This document shows positions 16,680 through 26,372 of a stretch of 60,346 nucleotides of DNA, piece after piece (the first letter of the stretch is position 1; each line of letters starts with the position of its first letter). Location of the stretch: NCBI GenBank assembly GCA_016928915.1, contig JAFGJT010000009.1, positions 1 to 60,346 of the forward strand, read 5' to 3'. The position numbers and the translations under genes are program-made. Source of the DNA: Candidatus Peregrinibacteria bacterium. GTDB taxonomy: Bacteria > Patescibacteriota > Gracilibacteria > UBA1369 > PNNO01. The notes under the pieces are model-generated. The model made no database searches. It saw nothing but the letters and a program-made list of their open reading frames with translations, and was not told where the DNA came from.

Positions 16680-19147
16680 AAGTATAGACATCCTTCGCGG
16701 TGTTCAACATAACCTCTATCGGTTATTTTTCCGATGATGGATTTTTTTTGATTTTCTTGGATCAATAATTTTAAAGAAGTGCCGCTGCGGCTTAATGTTA
16801 ATATTGTATCCCCGTCTTTTTCATCCTCTTTTTTGATTATTTCATATTTTCCGGCCGGCAGCTGCTCCAGAGTGAAATGGTCCTGTTGAGATTCTTTGTT
16901 TTTGGCCTTAATAACTTCTATTTGTTCTCTAACAATTTCTTCTATATCAACATATTTTATTAAGTAAAATTTATTATTTCTGACCCTGAATGTTTTTCTT
17001 TGCGAGCAGTCAAATTCTTTTCTTTCTTCTATAAGCTTATTTAAGGCTTGTTGTCCAATGGGATATTGAAGATTTATCACTTTATCTCTGGGGAGTTTTA
17101 TTTTAAATCGGTGCGATTCGCGCGCCACTTCAAGAATTACAGGTCCGTCAGGCTCCTCATCGCTCATTGCAACGGTATAATCACCCTCGGGAAGCAGGTG
17201 CATTGTTTCTTCAGTACAATAATAATACGGGGTCTTTGCTCTTGGATTTTTTTTATAATAAGCCTGCCTTAAGGGTTCCTGTTCCTTAAAAAACTGTTCT
17301 TGTCTTGCCTCCATTTCGTCAATTTCCAGACTTGTAAGCCCATTAACCGCATTAATGGGGTCTTTAATGTTTTTTCCGAGGATAATTATAGGAAGGCCTG
17401 TCTGGCTGAACTCCGTTCCGTTTCCCTCTAAATATTTTTCCCATGTTTTTTCTTCAATAAGGATGGCTCCTTCTTTTGCTCCGGTTTGTATGCGGGCGGT
17501 TTCATTGATTCCGGGGCCAAATACTGTTATTTGAATACGCGATTCGGGATTTTTGAGGTTGCCGTAAATGCCCACAACGTCTTCATAGGATTTTATTCCG
17601 AAAGAAAATTTAGGATATCTGGGAAGGTTTATTTTGAATTCATTTTCAACTTCATGTAGAACTTTGTCAAAAATCTGCTGAACCTTTGAACACATTTTAA
17701 GAGCCCTTTGTACATAAAGAGAAATATCATGCTCACCTTCGGTTTTCCCTTCAATATCTTTTCCTTCCTTATCAAACGGTAGCCTGAAATGAATTATAAC
17801 TTCATCACCGACTATTTTATCAAGAACTCCTTTTAATTCATCGTCGCGGTCAATTTCCGCGCTTATTTGTTCGCTAAAGCGGTCCATTATATCAGGCAGA
17901 GGATCTTGTTTATAAACACCTTGTTTTACGCATTCACTTATTTCTCTTGTAAAAGAGCTGTATCCGTTTATGTCCCCGATAAGGGTTACGATTTCGTGTT
18001 TTCCCTGCATTTCCACATTGTTATCAATTATCGCGTTGGCGTATCTGAGACCTACGGATTTAACAAGTTCATACCGTATGTCTTCGCGCTGTCTTAAAAC
18101 ATCCGATAAGCATTCGGCTATGAATATTAACATTTCTTTGTCCGTGGTATTGTCATATTTAAAAAGAAAGGATCCTAGAAATTTTTGAAGATTTGGATAA
18201 GTTATGTCTTGCATTCCGTTAAAATCAAAACCGTACCTCTTTACCATATCCTGCAGGGCAAAATCCTCCGATTCGCATGTTTCTGTTATATTTCCTTTGC
18301 CGTCTATCCGGGTAATTGCCGGTTTTTGCGCGTCAAAGCGTTTGCATATAAGCATTCCGTCCATACCCATTTCTTTAAGTATTTTAAACAATTCTATAAT
18401 TATATCCCGCCATTTAAATCCCGTTTTTGAGTAGTTTTTTTCGATAATTTCTCTTTTACGCATTTCAATTTCATGCTGCAGAAACTTTTTAAGCTGATTA
18501 TCAAGAAAAGTATCAATTACCGATTTAACGGCTTCAGTAACTTCCATAATCAACTGCTCATTGCGGGTGTCGGAAAAAATAAAATCAATATTTCCAACAG
18601 GTCTTGTGCCGAATTTCATTTCCTGAATATGATGAAATTCACTGCCGTACGGGTGAAAATTATCTTTTGGATCATAATCGGTTGTTATTTGTGAAACTCT
18701 TCCCTCTGTAATGCCCGCTGTTGTAATTTCCTGTGGTTTTTTTGTTAACGGATCATTATAAACGATACCGATCCCTTTAATATTCAAATATTTTTTTAAA
18801 TTTTCAAGGACTTTTTCAAGTACATTTTTCACTTTATTCTTAAAAGCTTCTTCATAGGATATGTTGCTTATATCTTGATCGTTTTCAGCATCATCAATAA
18901 TTTTGTCGCAGTCGAGAACGGTTTTTTTTGAAACGGAATTTGAAACGAGACATGAAATCACCGCCCCTTTAATGCCTTTGAGGATTTTTGTTATTTCTGC
19001 ATTAACTGTTTCCGCTGAAATTAAATTTTTAATTTTTTCCAGCGCGTCCGTAACCGACGCATCAACGCCCGCCTGTTTAAGCAGTTTAATGCTTTCATCA
19101 ATTTCAGTCGTTTCCCGGATTGTTGTTTTTTCTGTATCTGGCCCCAT
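16676..19147 (-). CDS. Class III nucleotidyl cyclase-like signalling protein with duplicated C-terminal module
   Basis: 823 aa, soluble. The cyclase domain spans about residues 383-600. It has the first metal Asp in TLIGDINGYSSF (about 389), DKIVGDEVIIHF with the usual Lys and second metal Asp (about 440), and FGPGINETARI with the transition-state Asn and Arg (about 547). The usual base-recognition Asp before the Asn is Pro-Gly here, so nucleotide specificity is unclear. The N-terminal ~380 residues are partly helical, perhaps with a GAF-like sensor. The C-terminus holds two related ~50-residue modules (about 650-690 and 760-800: LPEGDYTV... and LPAGKYEI...). A strong promoter lies at 19174-19201. 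Confidence 0.75.
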   Translation of the reverse strand: MGPDTEKTTIRETTEIDESIKLLKQAGVDASVTDALEKIKNLISAETVNAEITKILKGIKGAVISCLVSNSVSKKTVLDCDKIIDDAENDQDISNISYEEAFKNKVKNVLEKVLENLKKYLNIKGIGIVYNDPLTKKPQEITTAGITEGRVSQITTDYDPKDNFHPYGSEFHHIQEMKFGTRPVGNIDFIFSDTRNEQLIMEVTEAVKSVIDTFLDNQLKKFLQHEIEMRKREIIEKNYSKTGFKWRDIIIELFKILKEMGMDGMLICKRFDAQKPAITRIDGKGNITETCESEDFALQDMVKRYGFDFNGMQDITYPNLQKFLGSFLFKYDNTTDKEMLIFIAECLSDVLRQREDIRYELVKSVGLRYANAIIDNNVEMQGKHEIVTLIGDINGYSSFTREISECVKQGVYKQDPLPDIMDRFSEQISAEIDRDDELKGVLDKIVGDEVIIHFRLPFDKEGKDIEGKTEGEHDISLYVQRALKMCSKVQQIFDKVLHEVENEFKINLPRYPKFSFGIKSYEDVVGIYGNLKNPESRIQITVFGPGINETARIQTGAKEGAILIEEKTWEKYLEGNGTEFSQTGLPIIILGKNIKDPINAVNGLTSLEIDEMEARQEQFFKEQEPLRQAYYKKNPRAKTPYYYCTEETMHLLPEGDYTVAMSDEEPDGPVILEVARESHRFKIKLPRDKVINLQYPIGQQALNKLIEERKEFDCSQRKTFRVRNNKFYLIKYVDIEEIVREQIEVIKAKNKESQQDHFTLEQLPAGKYEIIKKEDEKDGDTILTLSRSGTSLKLLIQENQKKSIIGKITDRGYVEHREGCLYF

Positions 19148-19173
19148 TGATTTGAACTAATTACAGGTGTAGT

Positions 19174-19201
19174 ATTATACCCTTGTGGCTTGTTTTGTCA
19201 A
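19174..19201 (-). promoter_or_regulatory. Predicted strong promoter of the cyclase-like gene
   Basis: On the minus strand TTGACA (19201-19196) and TATAAT (19179-19174) are separated by 16 bp. The two boxes match the consensus fully. The start codon lies about 27 bp downstream. Confidence 0.65.
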
Positions 19202-19251
19202 AGTTTATTTTAGTATGATACAATCAATTTCGTCTGTTTAACCGATGAAAA

Positions 19252-19887
19252 ATGGAAAGAAAAACACTGTACTTCGTTAGGCACGGAGAATCCGTTTATA
19301 ATAAGCTGAATATAATTCAGGGAGATGTTGATCCTCCTTTAACAAAGGAAGGAAAAGATCAGGCTTTTGAGCTCGGTGGTTATTTATTAGGGTTTGGCAT
19401 AAAGCAAATGGCTGTTTCGCCTTTAATAAGGGCAAAACAGACCGCCGAATTTATCAATACTGTTTTAAATCTGCCGGTTTCTTATTATGAAGATCTGCGC
19501 GAAATGTACTTCGGCGACTGGCAGGGTGAAATGAAGATTGAGCACTGGGATCCTTTTAGAAGGAATTTTTATGAACACGGGCAGCCGCCTCCCGGAGGCG
19601 AATCAAAAAAAGAAATTATAAAAAGAGGGGAGAAATGCGTGCTTCAGATATGCAATGATATCAATGAACAGCCTGTTTTAGTTGTTTCACACGGAATGCT
19701 GGTGAGGCTTCTTATCGGCGAATGGTTTACAAATAATACCGAAAAGGAGATAAGGGCGCTAAGAATGCCGAATCTGGGAGTTTACAAAGTGGAGTTTGAA
19801 TACGATAAAAAAAATTTAAAGCCCCGGAAATATGAATTTTTAGATTTACTCGGACAGTCTCCAGAAATTAAATCAAAAGTTTTATGA
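19252..19887 (+). CDS. Histidine phosphatase (phosphoglycerate mutase-like) family protein
   Basis: 211 aa. The catalytic RHGES motif (FVRHGESVYN) lies at residues about 10-14, RAKQTA near 62, and the second His in VVSHGML near 147. Such proteins dephosphorylate diverse small molecules or proteins; the substrate is unknown. It overlaps the endonuclease Q-like gene by 4 bp and probably heads that operon. Confidence 0.88.
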   Translation: MERKTLYFVRHGESVYNKLNIIQGDVDPPLTKEGKDQAFELGGYLLGFGIKQMAVSPLIRAKQTAEFINTVLNLPVSYYEDLREMYFGDWQGEMKIEHWDPFRRNFYEHGQPPPGGESKKEIIKRGEKCVLQICNDINEQPVLVVSHGMLVRLLIGEWFTNNTEKEIRALRMPNLGVYKVEFEYDKKNLKPRKYEFLDLLGQSPEIKSKVL

Positions 19888-21170
19888 AGTTTTACGCAGA
19901 TCTGCATATACATTCGCATTATTCAAGGGCCACAAGCAAAAAAATGGACCTTGAAAATCTTTATAAATGGGCTCAGATTAAAGGAATTAAAGTAATCGGA
20001 ACAGGTGATTTTACTCATCCGAGGTGGTTTGCTGAAATACTCGAGAAACTTGAGCCTGCTGAGGAAGGTTTGTTTAAATTAAAGCAGGAGTTTGCAAAAA
20101 AAATTGATGGTGAAGTGCCTGCGTCGTGTAAGGCTGAGGTCAGATTTATTTTATCGGTTGAAATAAGCAGTATTTATAAGAAAAACGATAAAACCAGAAA
20201 GGTGCATAACATTATTTTTGCGCCTTCTCTTGAGGTGGCTTCAAAGTTGAATACCCGGCTCGGGAATATCGGAAATATTAAGTCAGACGGTAGGCCTATT
20301 TTGGGTCTGGATTCTAAAAAATTGTTGGAAATTTGTTTGGAAATTTCTGATAAATGCTATTTGGTGCCCGCGCATATATGGACTCCTCATTTTGCTGTTC
20401 TCGGCTCTAATTCGGGCTTTGATACATTTGAAGAATGTTATGAAGAACTTACTCCTAAGATTTTTGCAGCTGAAACGGGGCTGTCTTCTGACCCGCCGAT
20501 GAACTGGAGACTTTCTAAACTTGATAATATTACTTTGATATCTAATTCGGATGCTCACTCACCTGAAAAACTCGCCCGGGAAGCCAATATTTTTAACTGC
20601 GGCTTATCGTACGATTCAATGTTTGATGCGCTTAAAAAAGGTGATAAAGATAAGTTCTTAGGAACACTTGAGTTTTTTCCCGAGGAAGGCAAGTATCATT
20701 ATGACGGCCATCGTCCGTGTTCTTACTGTTCTGATCCAAAATTAACGATTGAAAATAATTATTTATGCCCCCGATGCGGGAAAAAAGTTACCATAGGGGT
20801 TATGCACAGGGTTGAAACGCTTGCTGACAGGGAAAAAGGCGGTGATCATGCACGGGCTTTTCCTTTTAAACATTTAATTCCTTTAAAAGAGATTATTGCT
20901 GATGCATTTGGAACAGGCACAGCTTCAAAAAAAGTTGACAGGGAATATTTTGAAATTATTAATTTGCTTGGCAATGAACTTTTTATTTTACTTGAGGCTG
21001 ATGCGGATAATATTAAGAAAGCCTCAAACGCCAAAGTTGCCGAGGCGATTGTGCGAGTTAGAGAGGGTAAAGTAAAACTGTTTCCGGGCTATGACGGTGA
21101 GTATGGAAGAATTCAGATATTTGCGAAAAAAGACAATATTGATGTAAAGTCACAGCTGGAAATGTTTTAA
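19884..21170 (+). CDS. PHP-domain endonuclease Q-like DNA repair nuclease
   Basis: 428 aa. N-terminal PHP domain with the metal motif DLHIHSHYSRA (residues about 6-16), GTGDFTHP, VPAHIWTPHF and SNSDAHSP. A C-terminal zinc finger, CSYCSDPKLTI...CPRCGKK, lies near residue 280, and the following MHRVETLADR segment is typical of EndoQ. Characterised EndoQ enzymes (Thermococcales; a Bacillus homologue is known) nick DNA 5' of deoxyuridine, hypoxanthine and abasic sites. It precedes a UvrD-type helicase by 6 bp, a pairing that suggests a shared repair pathway. Confidence 0.85.
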   Translation: MKFYADLHIHSHYSRATSKKMDLENLYKWAQIKGIKVIGTGDFTHPRWFAEILEKLEPAEEGLFKLKQEFAKKIDGEVPASCKAEVRFILSVEISSIYKKNDKTRKVHNIIFAPSLEVASKLNTRLGNIGNIKSDGRPILGLDSKKLLEICLEISDKCYLVPAHIWTPHFAVLGSNSGFDTFEECYEELTPKIFAAETGLSSDPPMNWRLSKLDNITLISNSDAHSPEKLAREANIFNCGLSYDSMFDALKKGDKDKFLGTLEFFPEEGKYHYDGHRPCSYCSDPKLTIENNYLCPRCGKKVTIGVMHRVETLADREKGGDHARAFPFKHLIPLKEIIADAFGTGTASKKVDREYFEIINLLGNELFILLEADADNIKKASNAKVAEAIVRVREGKVKLFPGYDGEYGRIQIFAKKDNIDVKSQLEMF

Positions 21171-21176
21171 ATATCT

Positions 21177-23153
21177 ATGGAGGTTTTAAAAGCTTTAGAT
21201 TTGGATCTGTTAAACGATAATCAGCGGGAAGCCGTGAATGTTTTTAACGGTCCTTTACTGATTGCGGCGGGGCCGGGAAGCGGAAAGACAAGAGTTATAG
21301 CTTGCAGAACAGCCAATATGATAATAAACAACGGCATTGCGCCGGAAGAAATTTTGCTTATTACATTTTCAAAAAAAGCTGCGAATGAAATGCAGGAAAG
21401 AATTGTTGGAATGATCGGGGAATTGAATTTGCCTTTTATCGGAACTTTTCATTCGTTGTGTCTTCGTATTTTAAGGACATATTATTTTAAGCTTTCATTA
21501 AATAAAAATTTTAAAATTTATGATCCTGCAGACCAGATTCATTTGATGCAGAAAATTATTCACGATGTTAAAGATAAATCGTTAAGGGAATTGCTGGACA
21601 GAATTTCTGTCTGTAAAAATAATTTGCTTACTCCGCTTGAGGCACCTGGGGAAATTCAGGAAGCATACAGACAGTATCAGTCAGCGCTAAAAGAAGAAAA
21701 CGCCGTTGATTTTGATGATATAATTTTTAAAACCTATCAGCTTTTAAATAAATTTCCCGAAGTACTGGAAAAACTTAGCTTTAAATATCTGATGGTTGAT
21801 GAATATCAGGATACAAATAAAGCCCAATATGAAGTGTTAAAACTGCTTGCGAAGAGAGATAAAAATATATGCGTTATCGGTGATGCGGACCAGTCCATTT
21901 ATGCTTTTCGCGGCGCAAATATCCGGAATTTTTTAAATTTCGGTGAGGATTTTACAGATTTAAAACTGATTAAACTTGAACAGAATTACCGTTCGTCACC
22001 ACAAATTATTAAAGGTGCCGAAGCTGTTATAGAAGGAAATTCCGACCATATGCAAAGGAATTTATGGACAGAAAAAGCCGAGGGCAGGCGGGTGGTTTTG
22101 TGTAATGCTTCCAATGAAAAGGCGGAAGCTGATTATATTATTAAAACAATTCAAGTATATATGGGTGGTATTTCGCGCTATGACATTGAGGCTGACCGTG
22201 TTTCTGACGTGGCTTCAGGTTATGGTTTTTCAGATTTCGCGGTTTTATACAGAACACATATGCAGGGGAAAATTTTGGAGGAGTTATTTTTGAAATCGGG
22301 AATTCCTTTTCAGCAGATAGGAGCTGAAAATTTTTATAATAAATCAGAAATTAAAGATGTTTTATGTTATCTCAGGGCTGTTTTTGATCCTTCCGACGAA
22401 ACCGCTCTTCTTAGGATAATTAATAAACCCGTACGCGGGATAGGGGCTGTTACAATAGAAAAAATCAGACTGTACGCCAAAAACCTCGGAATTCCTTTTT
22501 ATCAGGCATGTCAGGAATTAGACACACTTCCTTTAAATGATGAGAATAAAAAATCTCTTGCTGAATTTATTAAAATTTTTGAAGAGTTCAGGTTAATGGC
22601 TACCAAGGAAAAGTTATCAGATCTCATTAAAAATATATGTGAAAAAAATCAGATTTTTGATTTGTATAAAGACAAAAAAAGGCAGGACAATATATTCGGG
22701 CTTCTAGGTTTTAGCGTGCAGTTCGACTTGTTGCCCCCGTTTAAAGGACTTGAAAATTTTATTTTTGAAACGGCATTTATGCAGGATAAAGACATTTATG
22801 ATGAAAATAAAAATGCCGTCACATTATTAACTTTGCATGCTTCAAAAGGGCTTGAGTTCCCCGTTGTTTTTATAGCCGGAGCAGAGGAAGGATTAATACC
22901 TTATAAGCATTCCGAAGAAGTTTTGATGAATGAACCCGAGGAGCGAAGGCTTTTTTATGTTGGTATGACGCGCGCAAAAGACGAACTACATATTATTCAT
23001 ACCAATGAGAGAAATTTATTCGGAGAAAATATTAAAATTGAGCTTTCAAGATTTGTGCGGGATATCCCATCTGAATTTCTCGAGAAAAAAGAACATGTTT
23101 TAAAAAACCGCAGGAAGAAAAGCAAAAACGAGGATCAGTTAACCATCTGGTGA
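21177..23153 (+). CDS. UvrD/PcrA-family superfamily 1A DNA helicase
   Basis: 658 aa. Walker A AAGPGSGKTRVI (about residue 33), motif Ia ITFSKKAANEM, motif II VDEYQDTN, motif III IGDADQSIYAFRGA, motif IV LEQNYRSS, motif V LLTLHASKGLEFPVVF and motif VI EERRLFYVGMTRAKDEL are all intact. A 3'-5' DNA helicase for repair or replication restart. It is co-transcribed with the endonuclease Q-like gene and converges with the kinase-deaminase gene (19-bp overlap). Confidence 0.95.
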   Translation: MEVLKALDLDLLNDNQREAVNVFNGPLLIAAGPGSGKTRVIACRTANMIINNGIAPEEILLITFSKKAANEMQERIVGMIGELNLPFIGTFHSLCLRILRTYYFKLSLNKNFKIYDPADQIHLMQKIIHDVKDKSLRELLDRISVCKNNLLTPLEAPGEIQEAYRQYQSALKEENAVDFDDIIFKTYQLLNKFPEVLEKLSFKYLMVDEYQDTNKAQYEVLKLLAKRDKNICVIGDADQSIYAFRGANIRNFLNFGEDFTDLKLIKLEQNYRSSPQIIKGAEAVIEGNSDHMQRNLWTEKAEGRRVVLCNASNEKAEADYIIKTIQVYMGGISRYDIEADRVSDVASGYGFSDFAVLYRTHMQGKILEELFLKSGIPFQQIGAENFYNKSEIKDVLCYLRAVFDPSDETALLRIINKPVRGIGAVTIEKIRLYAKNLGIPFYQACQELDTLPLNDENKKSLAEFIKIFEEFRLMATKEKLSDLIKNICEKNQIFDLYKDKKRQDNIFGLLGFSVQFDLLPPFKGLENFIFETAFMQDKDIYDENKNAVTLLTLHASKGLEFPVVFIAGAEEGLIPYKHSEEVLMNEPEERRLFYVGMTRAKDELHIIHTNERNLFGENIKIELSRFVRDIPSEFLEKKEHVLKNRRKKSKNEDQLTIW

Positions 23154-24175
23154 ATTTGTCTTGGGCGCAGGCCTTCATACCTTATTATTTCCAGTTCTTT
23201 TTGTTCTCCTAATATTTGTTTTGAAAGTTCATCATCGTAATCCGAGTCGTAAACAACCTTTTTTATGCCCGCGTTTATTATCATTTTTGTGCAGATTGTA
23301 CACGGATGCGTGTTGCAGTAAAGTGTTCCGCCGTCTATGTTAATGCCGAATTTGGCGGCTTGGGTAATCGCGTTCTGCTCGGCGTGTGTCCCGCGGCAGA
23401 TTTCATGCCTTTGCCCGGAAGGAATTCCCAGTTTTTCCCTTAAGCATCCTCCAAGATCCTTGCAGTGAGCCAACCCTTTTGGCGCTCCGTTGTACCCCGC
23501 TGTAAGCTGCTGGCTTTCTTTTGCTATAACAGCACCCACTTTTCTTCTTAAACATGTTGATCTTTCAGCCCATGCATAAGCTATTCCCATAAACACTTCA
23601 TGAAAGTTCGGTCTTTCGATACCATTCAACAGATTAACAAAGTGGTTAATTTTAGATTGAAGCTCTTCTTTTGTTCCTTCATTAACAATTAAAAAGTCCG
23701 CCATATTCAGACATTTTGCCACCTGCTGTCCGTCTTCCGGCTGCCCGACACCCTTTTCAGTATCAAGTTTTTCCAGTATTTGTTCTTTTGTAATGCTGTC
23801 GCCCTCACGTTTTCTGGATAAAATTCTTTCTATGATTGTTTCCGGTTTGGCTGAAAGGCCTATCAGTTTAAAACCCGCAAGTTTGTACAGTTCTTTTGTC
23901 TCTTTTGGATTTCTTATGCCGTCGATGACCCAGTCTTTATCGCTCTTTGCACTTACTTTTTCCGCGATTTTTTTTGCGAAATAAAACGCTCCGTTTTTAG
24001 CGCGGAGTTCATTGCCGATTTTAATAAGATTTTCGCGAGTATTTTTAAGCCCCTGCGCTGTTGCTTCTTCGCGTACAACATCCGAAAGAGAACAATAATT
24101 AAATCCCAGTTTTTTAAGCGTTTCCGCAGCTTCGCCTTTGCCCGAAGCCATGAATCCTGTGAGCCCTATATACAT
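23135..24175 (-). CDS. P-loop (d)NMP kinase-like domain fused to dCMP deaminase
   Basis: 346 aa. Residues 1-185 form a P-loop kinase-like domain (GLTGFMASGKGEAAETL Walker A; DWVIDGIRNPKE), related to dephospho-CoA/adenylate kinase folds. Residues 190-346 are a zinc deaminase: HAE in CRGTHAEQNAI and PCTICTKM in the second zinc motif, as in dCMP deaminases (ComEB-like), which make dUMP for thymidylate synthesis. Similar fusions are known in some bacteria and in fungal dCMP deaminases. The kinase substrate is unknown. Confidence 0.85.
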   Translation of the reverse strand: MYIGLTGFMASGKGEAAETLKKLGFNYCSLSDVVREEATAQGLKNTRENLIKIGNELRAKNGAFYFAKKIAEKVSAKSDKDWVIDGIRNPKETKELYKLAGFKLIGLSAKPETIIERILSRKREGDSITKEQILEKLDTEKGVGQPEDGQQVAKCLNMADFLIVNEGTKEELQSKINHFVNLLNGIERPNFHEVFMGIAYAWAERSTCLRRKVGAVIAKESQQLTAGYNGAPKGLAHCKDLGGCLREKLGIPSGQRHEICRGTHAEQNAITQAAKFGINIDGGTLYCNTHPCTICTKMIINAGIKKVVYDSDYDDELSKQILGEQKELEIIRYEGLRPRQIHQMVN

Positions 24176-24294
24176 ATTGATAAGTTTTAGATGTCACCAG
24201 TTTAGACTTAAAACCATATGAATTTCAAGTACACCTTTACACTTTGTAAAGAATGTCTAAAATAAAGGGGTAATTAATTTAATTAACAATAAAT
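24176..24294. other. Divergent intergenic region with inverted repeat
   Basis: The 119-bp gap between the divergent kinase-deaminase and FN3-like genes contains TTTAGAC (about 24204) and GTCTAAA (about 24255), which could pair, plus a short TTTACA-CTT-TGTAAA palindrome at about 24237. These could be promoter or operator sites; no clean -35/-10 pair is visible. Confidence 0.3.
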
Positions 24295-25401
24295 ATGAAG
24301 TTTAATAATTCATTTGCCAGTATTATTCTTGTTTCGTGTTTGTGTTCTTCGACAGTATTCGCCACCGAACCCCTTGAGATAGATGCGGAACTTTTTCAGT
24401 TTCAGCCCATTGAAAAACAGATGCTGATTGAAATGGCCGAGCCTGTTGAAACCGGATCTGGTGAAGATATATATACTGATGATGCGTCAATATTTACCAA
24501 ATTGCGCGGAGCATTAAATCCCGACGGCTCTGTTTCATTAAAATGGGACCCTTATACGGAACCTGATTTCTTATGGTATAAAATTATTCACTCCCAAGAA
24601 GATAAGGAACTGGTATACCCGAGGGACGGATATATAGATTATTATGACACTTCAAAAGCAGTCAGTTTTGATCATGATGATGCGCCTTTGGGAAAAAATT
24701 ATTACAGAGTCTGTATTATCACAACAGATAATCGAAGAGGCTGTTCAAACCAGATAGAAATTATTAAAGAGAAACCAGTTAAACCTGAAATTATTCCAGA
24801 AGAAATACAGCCGAAGCCCGAAATCAAAAATGACCGTCCTGTAAATATGCCGGGAAACGATAAAGTAAATATTTTTGATATCTTTTTGAAATTTATTGGG
24901 AACAACAGTGAAATAATTATTGCTCTTATTGCTTTGATTCTGGGTATCACCGGATATTCACTCGCAACCAAAAGAAAACAGCGTTCAATTTCAAAATACA
25001 TGACCCAGATAGACAATACTTATTCCGAATTTAAAATGAAATCTAAAAGATGCGAGGCCGAACTATATAGATTAAGGGATATTGTCGACGAGGAATTGAA
25101 GAGCGGCAAACTTGATGAAGGGGCATATCAGCTTTTAATGAATAGAATCGAGGGATATATGGTTGAGATTCAGAAACAGATTGTTAATGAAAAATTCGGC
25201 GGACTTCCTGAAAATCTAAAATCAGAACTTTTTAATATGATGGAAAACGGTGAAATTTCAGAAAAAGAATATGAAAAATTTCAGACTCTTATTAATAAAT
25301 CCGAACTTTCGGGCAATGAACAATCCACTTTGCTAAAAACAGTTAAAGACTTTCAAAAGCAGGGAGAGAAATTTAAAAGAAAAGGGGACAAAAACGAATA
25401 G
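24295..25401 (+). CDS. Membrane-anchored protein with extracytoplasmic FN3-like domain and cytoplasmic coiled coil
   Basis: 368 aa. A signal peptide (cleavage near VFA-TE) precedes a beta-rich domain (residues 70-160; GSVSLKWDPYTEPDFLWYKI, NYYRVCIITTDNRRGCSN) similar in spacing to FN3 folds. A Pro/Glu-rich linker and a membrane helix (about residues 205-225) follow, then a helical, charged cytoplasmic tail. This suggests a surface-sensing or scaffold protein. It is convergent with tspO, with no gap. Confidence 0.6.
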   Translation: MKFNNSFASIILVSCLCSSTVFATEPLEIDAELFQFQPIEKQMLIEMAEPVETGSGEDIYTDDASIFTKLRGALNPDGSVSLKWDPYTEPDFLWYKIIHSQEDKELVYPRDGYIDYYDTSKAVSFDHDDAPLGKNYYRVCIITTDNRRGCSNQIEIIKEKPVKPEIIPEEIQPKPEIKNDRPVNMPGNDKVNIFDIFLKFIGNNSEIIIALIALILGITGYSLATKRKQRSISKYMTQIDNTYSEFKMKSKRCEAELYRLRDIVDEELKSGKLDEGAYQLLMNRIEGYMVEIQKQIVNEKFGGLPENLKSELFNMMENGEISEKEYEKFQTLINKSELSGNEQSTLLKTVKDFQKQGEKFKRKGDKNE

Positions 25402-25896
25402 TTAATTTGCAAAAATTATCATTGCATTAAGGAATACAGAGTAACAGATCCATAATAAATATGGCATTAAAAGGTATGCTGCTGTTTTTGAAATTTTATA
25501 ATTGCACCATATTAAGAGAAGGATTGCCGCAAGAGTAAAAATCGTTTCAATAAAAGCCAGATTTGCCGCACGGAATCCAAAAAAAAGAACCGAATATAAC
25601 GGTACAAGAAACGCATTAATAAGATAAAGCGGCAGAGCAAAGGGACATTTTGATTTTCTTTTTTCTTTTTCGGAAAGGATGATTATTGCAGAAATTGTGA
25701 TTAAAATAAAAATTATCATCCAGGCAACAACATGTATCCAGTACGGCGGATGAAACGGTTTATTTAAAGAAACATACCAGTAAACATTCAAATCGGTAAA
25801 AGTGGCTCCGGTTAATATAACAGTAACTGCTATTAAGAAAACGATAACTGAATAGAAAATTGTTTTAATTTTTTTTTGAACGGCCGGTTTTAGCAT
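25402..25896 (-). CDS. tspO: TspO/MBR family membrane protein (copy 1)
   Basis: 164 aa with five membrane helices, the TspO plan. Conserved features are KPFHPPYWIH (loop 1), WCNYKISK (helix 4-5) and LLMPYLLWICYSVFLN (helix 5). TspO proteins bind porphyrins or lipids and affect stress responses. Overlaps the rhodanese lipoprotein gene by 7 bp. A second TspO gene lies at 34696. Confidence 0.85.
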   Translation of the reverse strand: MLKPAVQKKIKTIFYSVIVFLIAVTVILTGATFTDLNVYWYVSLNKPFHPPYWIHVVAWMIIFILITISAIIILSEKEKRKSKCPFALPLYLINAFLVPLYSVLFFGFRAANLAFIETIFTLAAILLLIWCNYKISKTAAYLLMPYLLWICYSVFLNAMIIFAN

Positions 25897-26330
25897 GTTT
25901 TGTCTTTTTCTTTACATACTTTATAGCCTTCGCTATCCCATGCGAGAATGCCACCGTTCATACTTTTAACATTGGTATAACCAAGGCTGTTTAATATTTT
26001 AAGCGCCTGCATACTGCGGTTGCCCGATCTGCAGTATACAAGGATTTCAGAATTTTTTTCTATATCGGAATACTTGCCTATTTCCGCGGCAATAATATCA
26101 ACCGGTATCAGTAAAGCGCTGCTTATGTGTTCATCGCTATATTCGTTTTGGGTTCTTACATCAATAATTTTTATGCTCGGGTCGTTTAGTTTTTGCAACA
26201 CTTCGTTTACGGAAATTGTATTGCTTGTACTGTCAAGTTGCGCGACATTTGTGTCCGTTTGTCCGCCGCATCCCGAAAGCATTATTAAAGACATCAAAGA
26301 TATTATTGAAATTCCTAATAGTCTTTTCAT
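25890..26330 (-). CDS. Rhodanese-domain lipoprotein
   Basis: 146 aa. A lipobox (LSGC, Cys at residue 21) marks an exported lipoprotein. A single rhodanese domain follows, with IIDVRTQNEYSDEHI and active-site loop VYCRSGNRSMQ (Cys about residue 100), YTNVKSMNGGILAW near the end. Probably handles sulfane sulfur or thiol signals outside the membrane. Downstream overlap with tspO suggests joint expression. Confidence 0.88.
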   Translation of the reverse strand: MKRLLGISIISLMSLIMLSGCGGQTDTNVAQLDSTSNTISVNEVLQKLNDPSIKIIDVRTQNEYSDEHISSALLIPVDIIAAEIGKYSDIEKNSEILVYCRSGNRSMQALKILNSLGYTNVKSMNGGILAWDSEGYKVCKEKDKTC

Positions 26331-26372
26331 ATTATGATTTGATTAATTTTTAAATCATATCACACTTTACAA

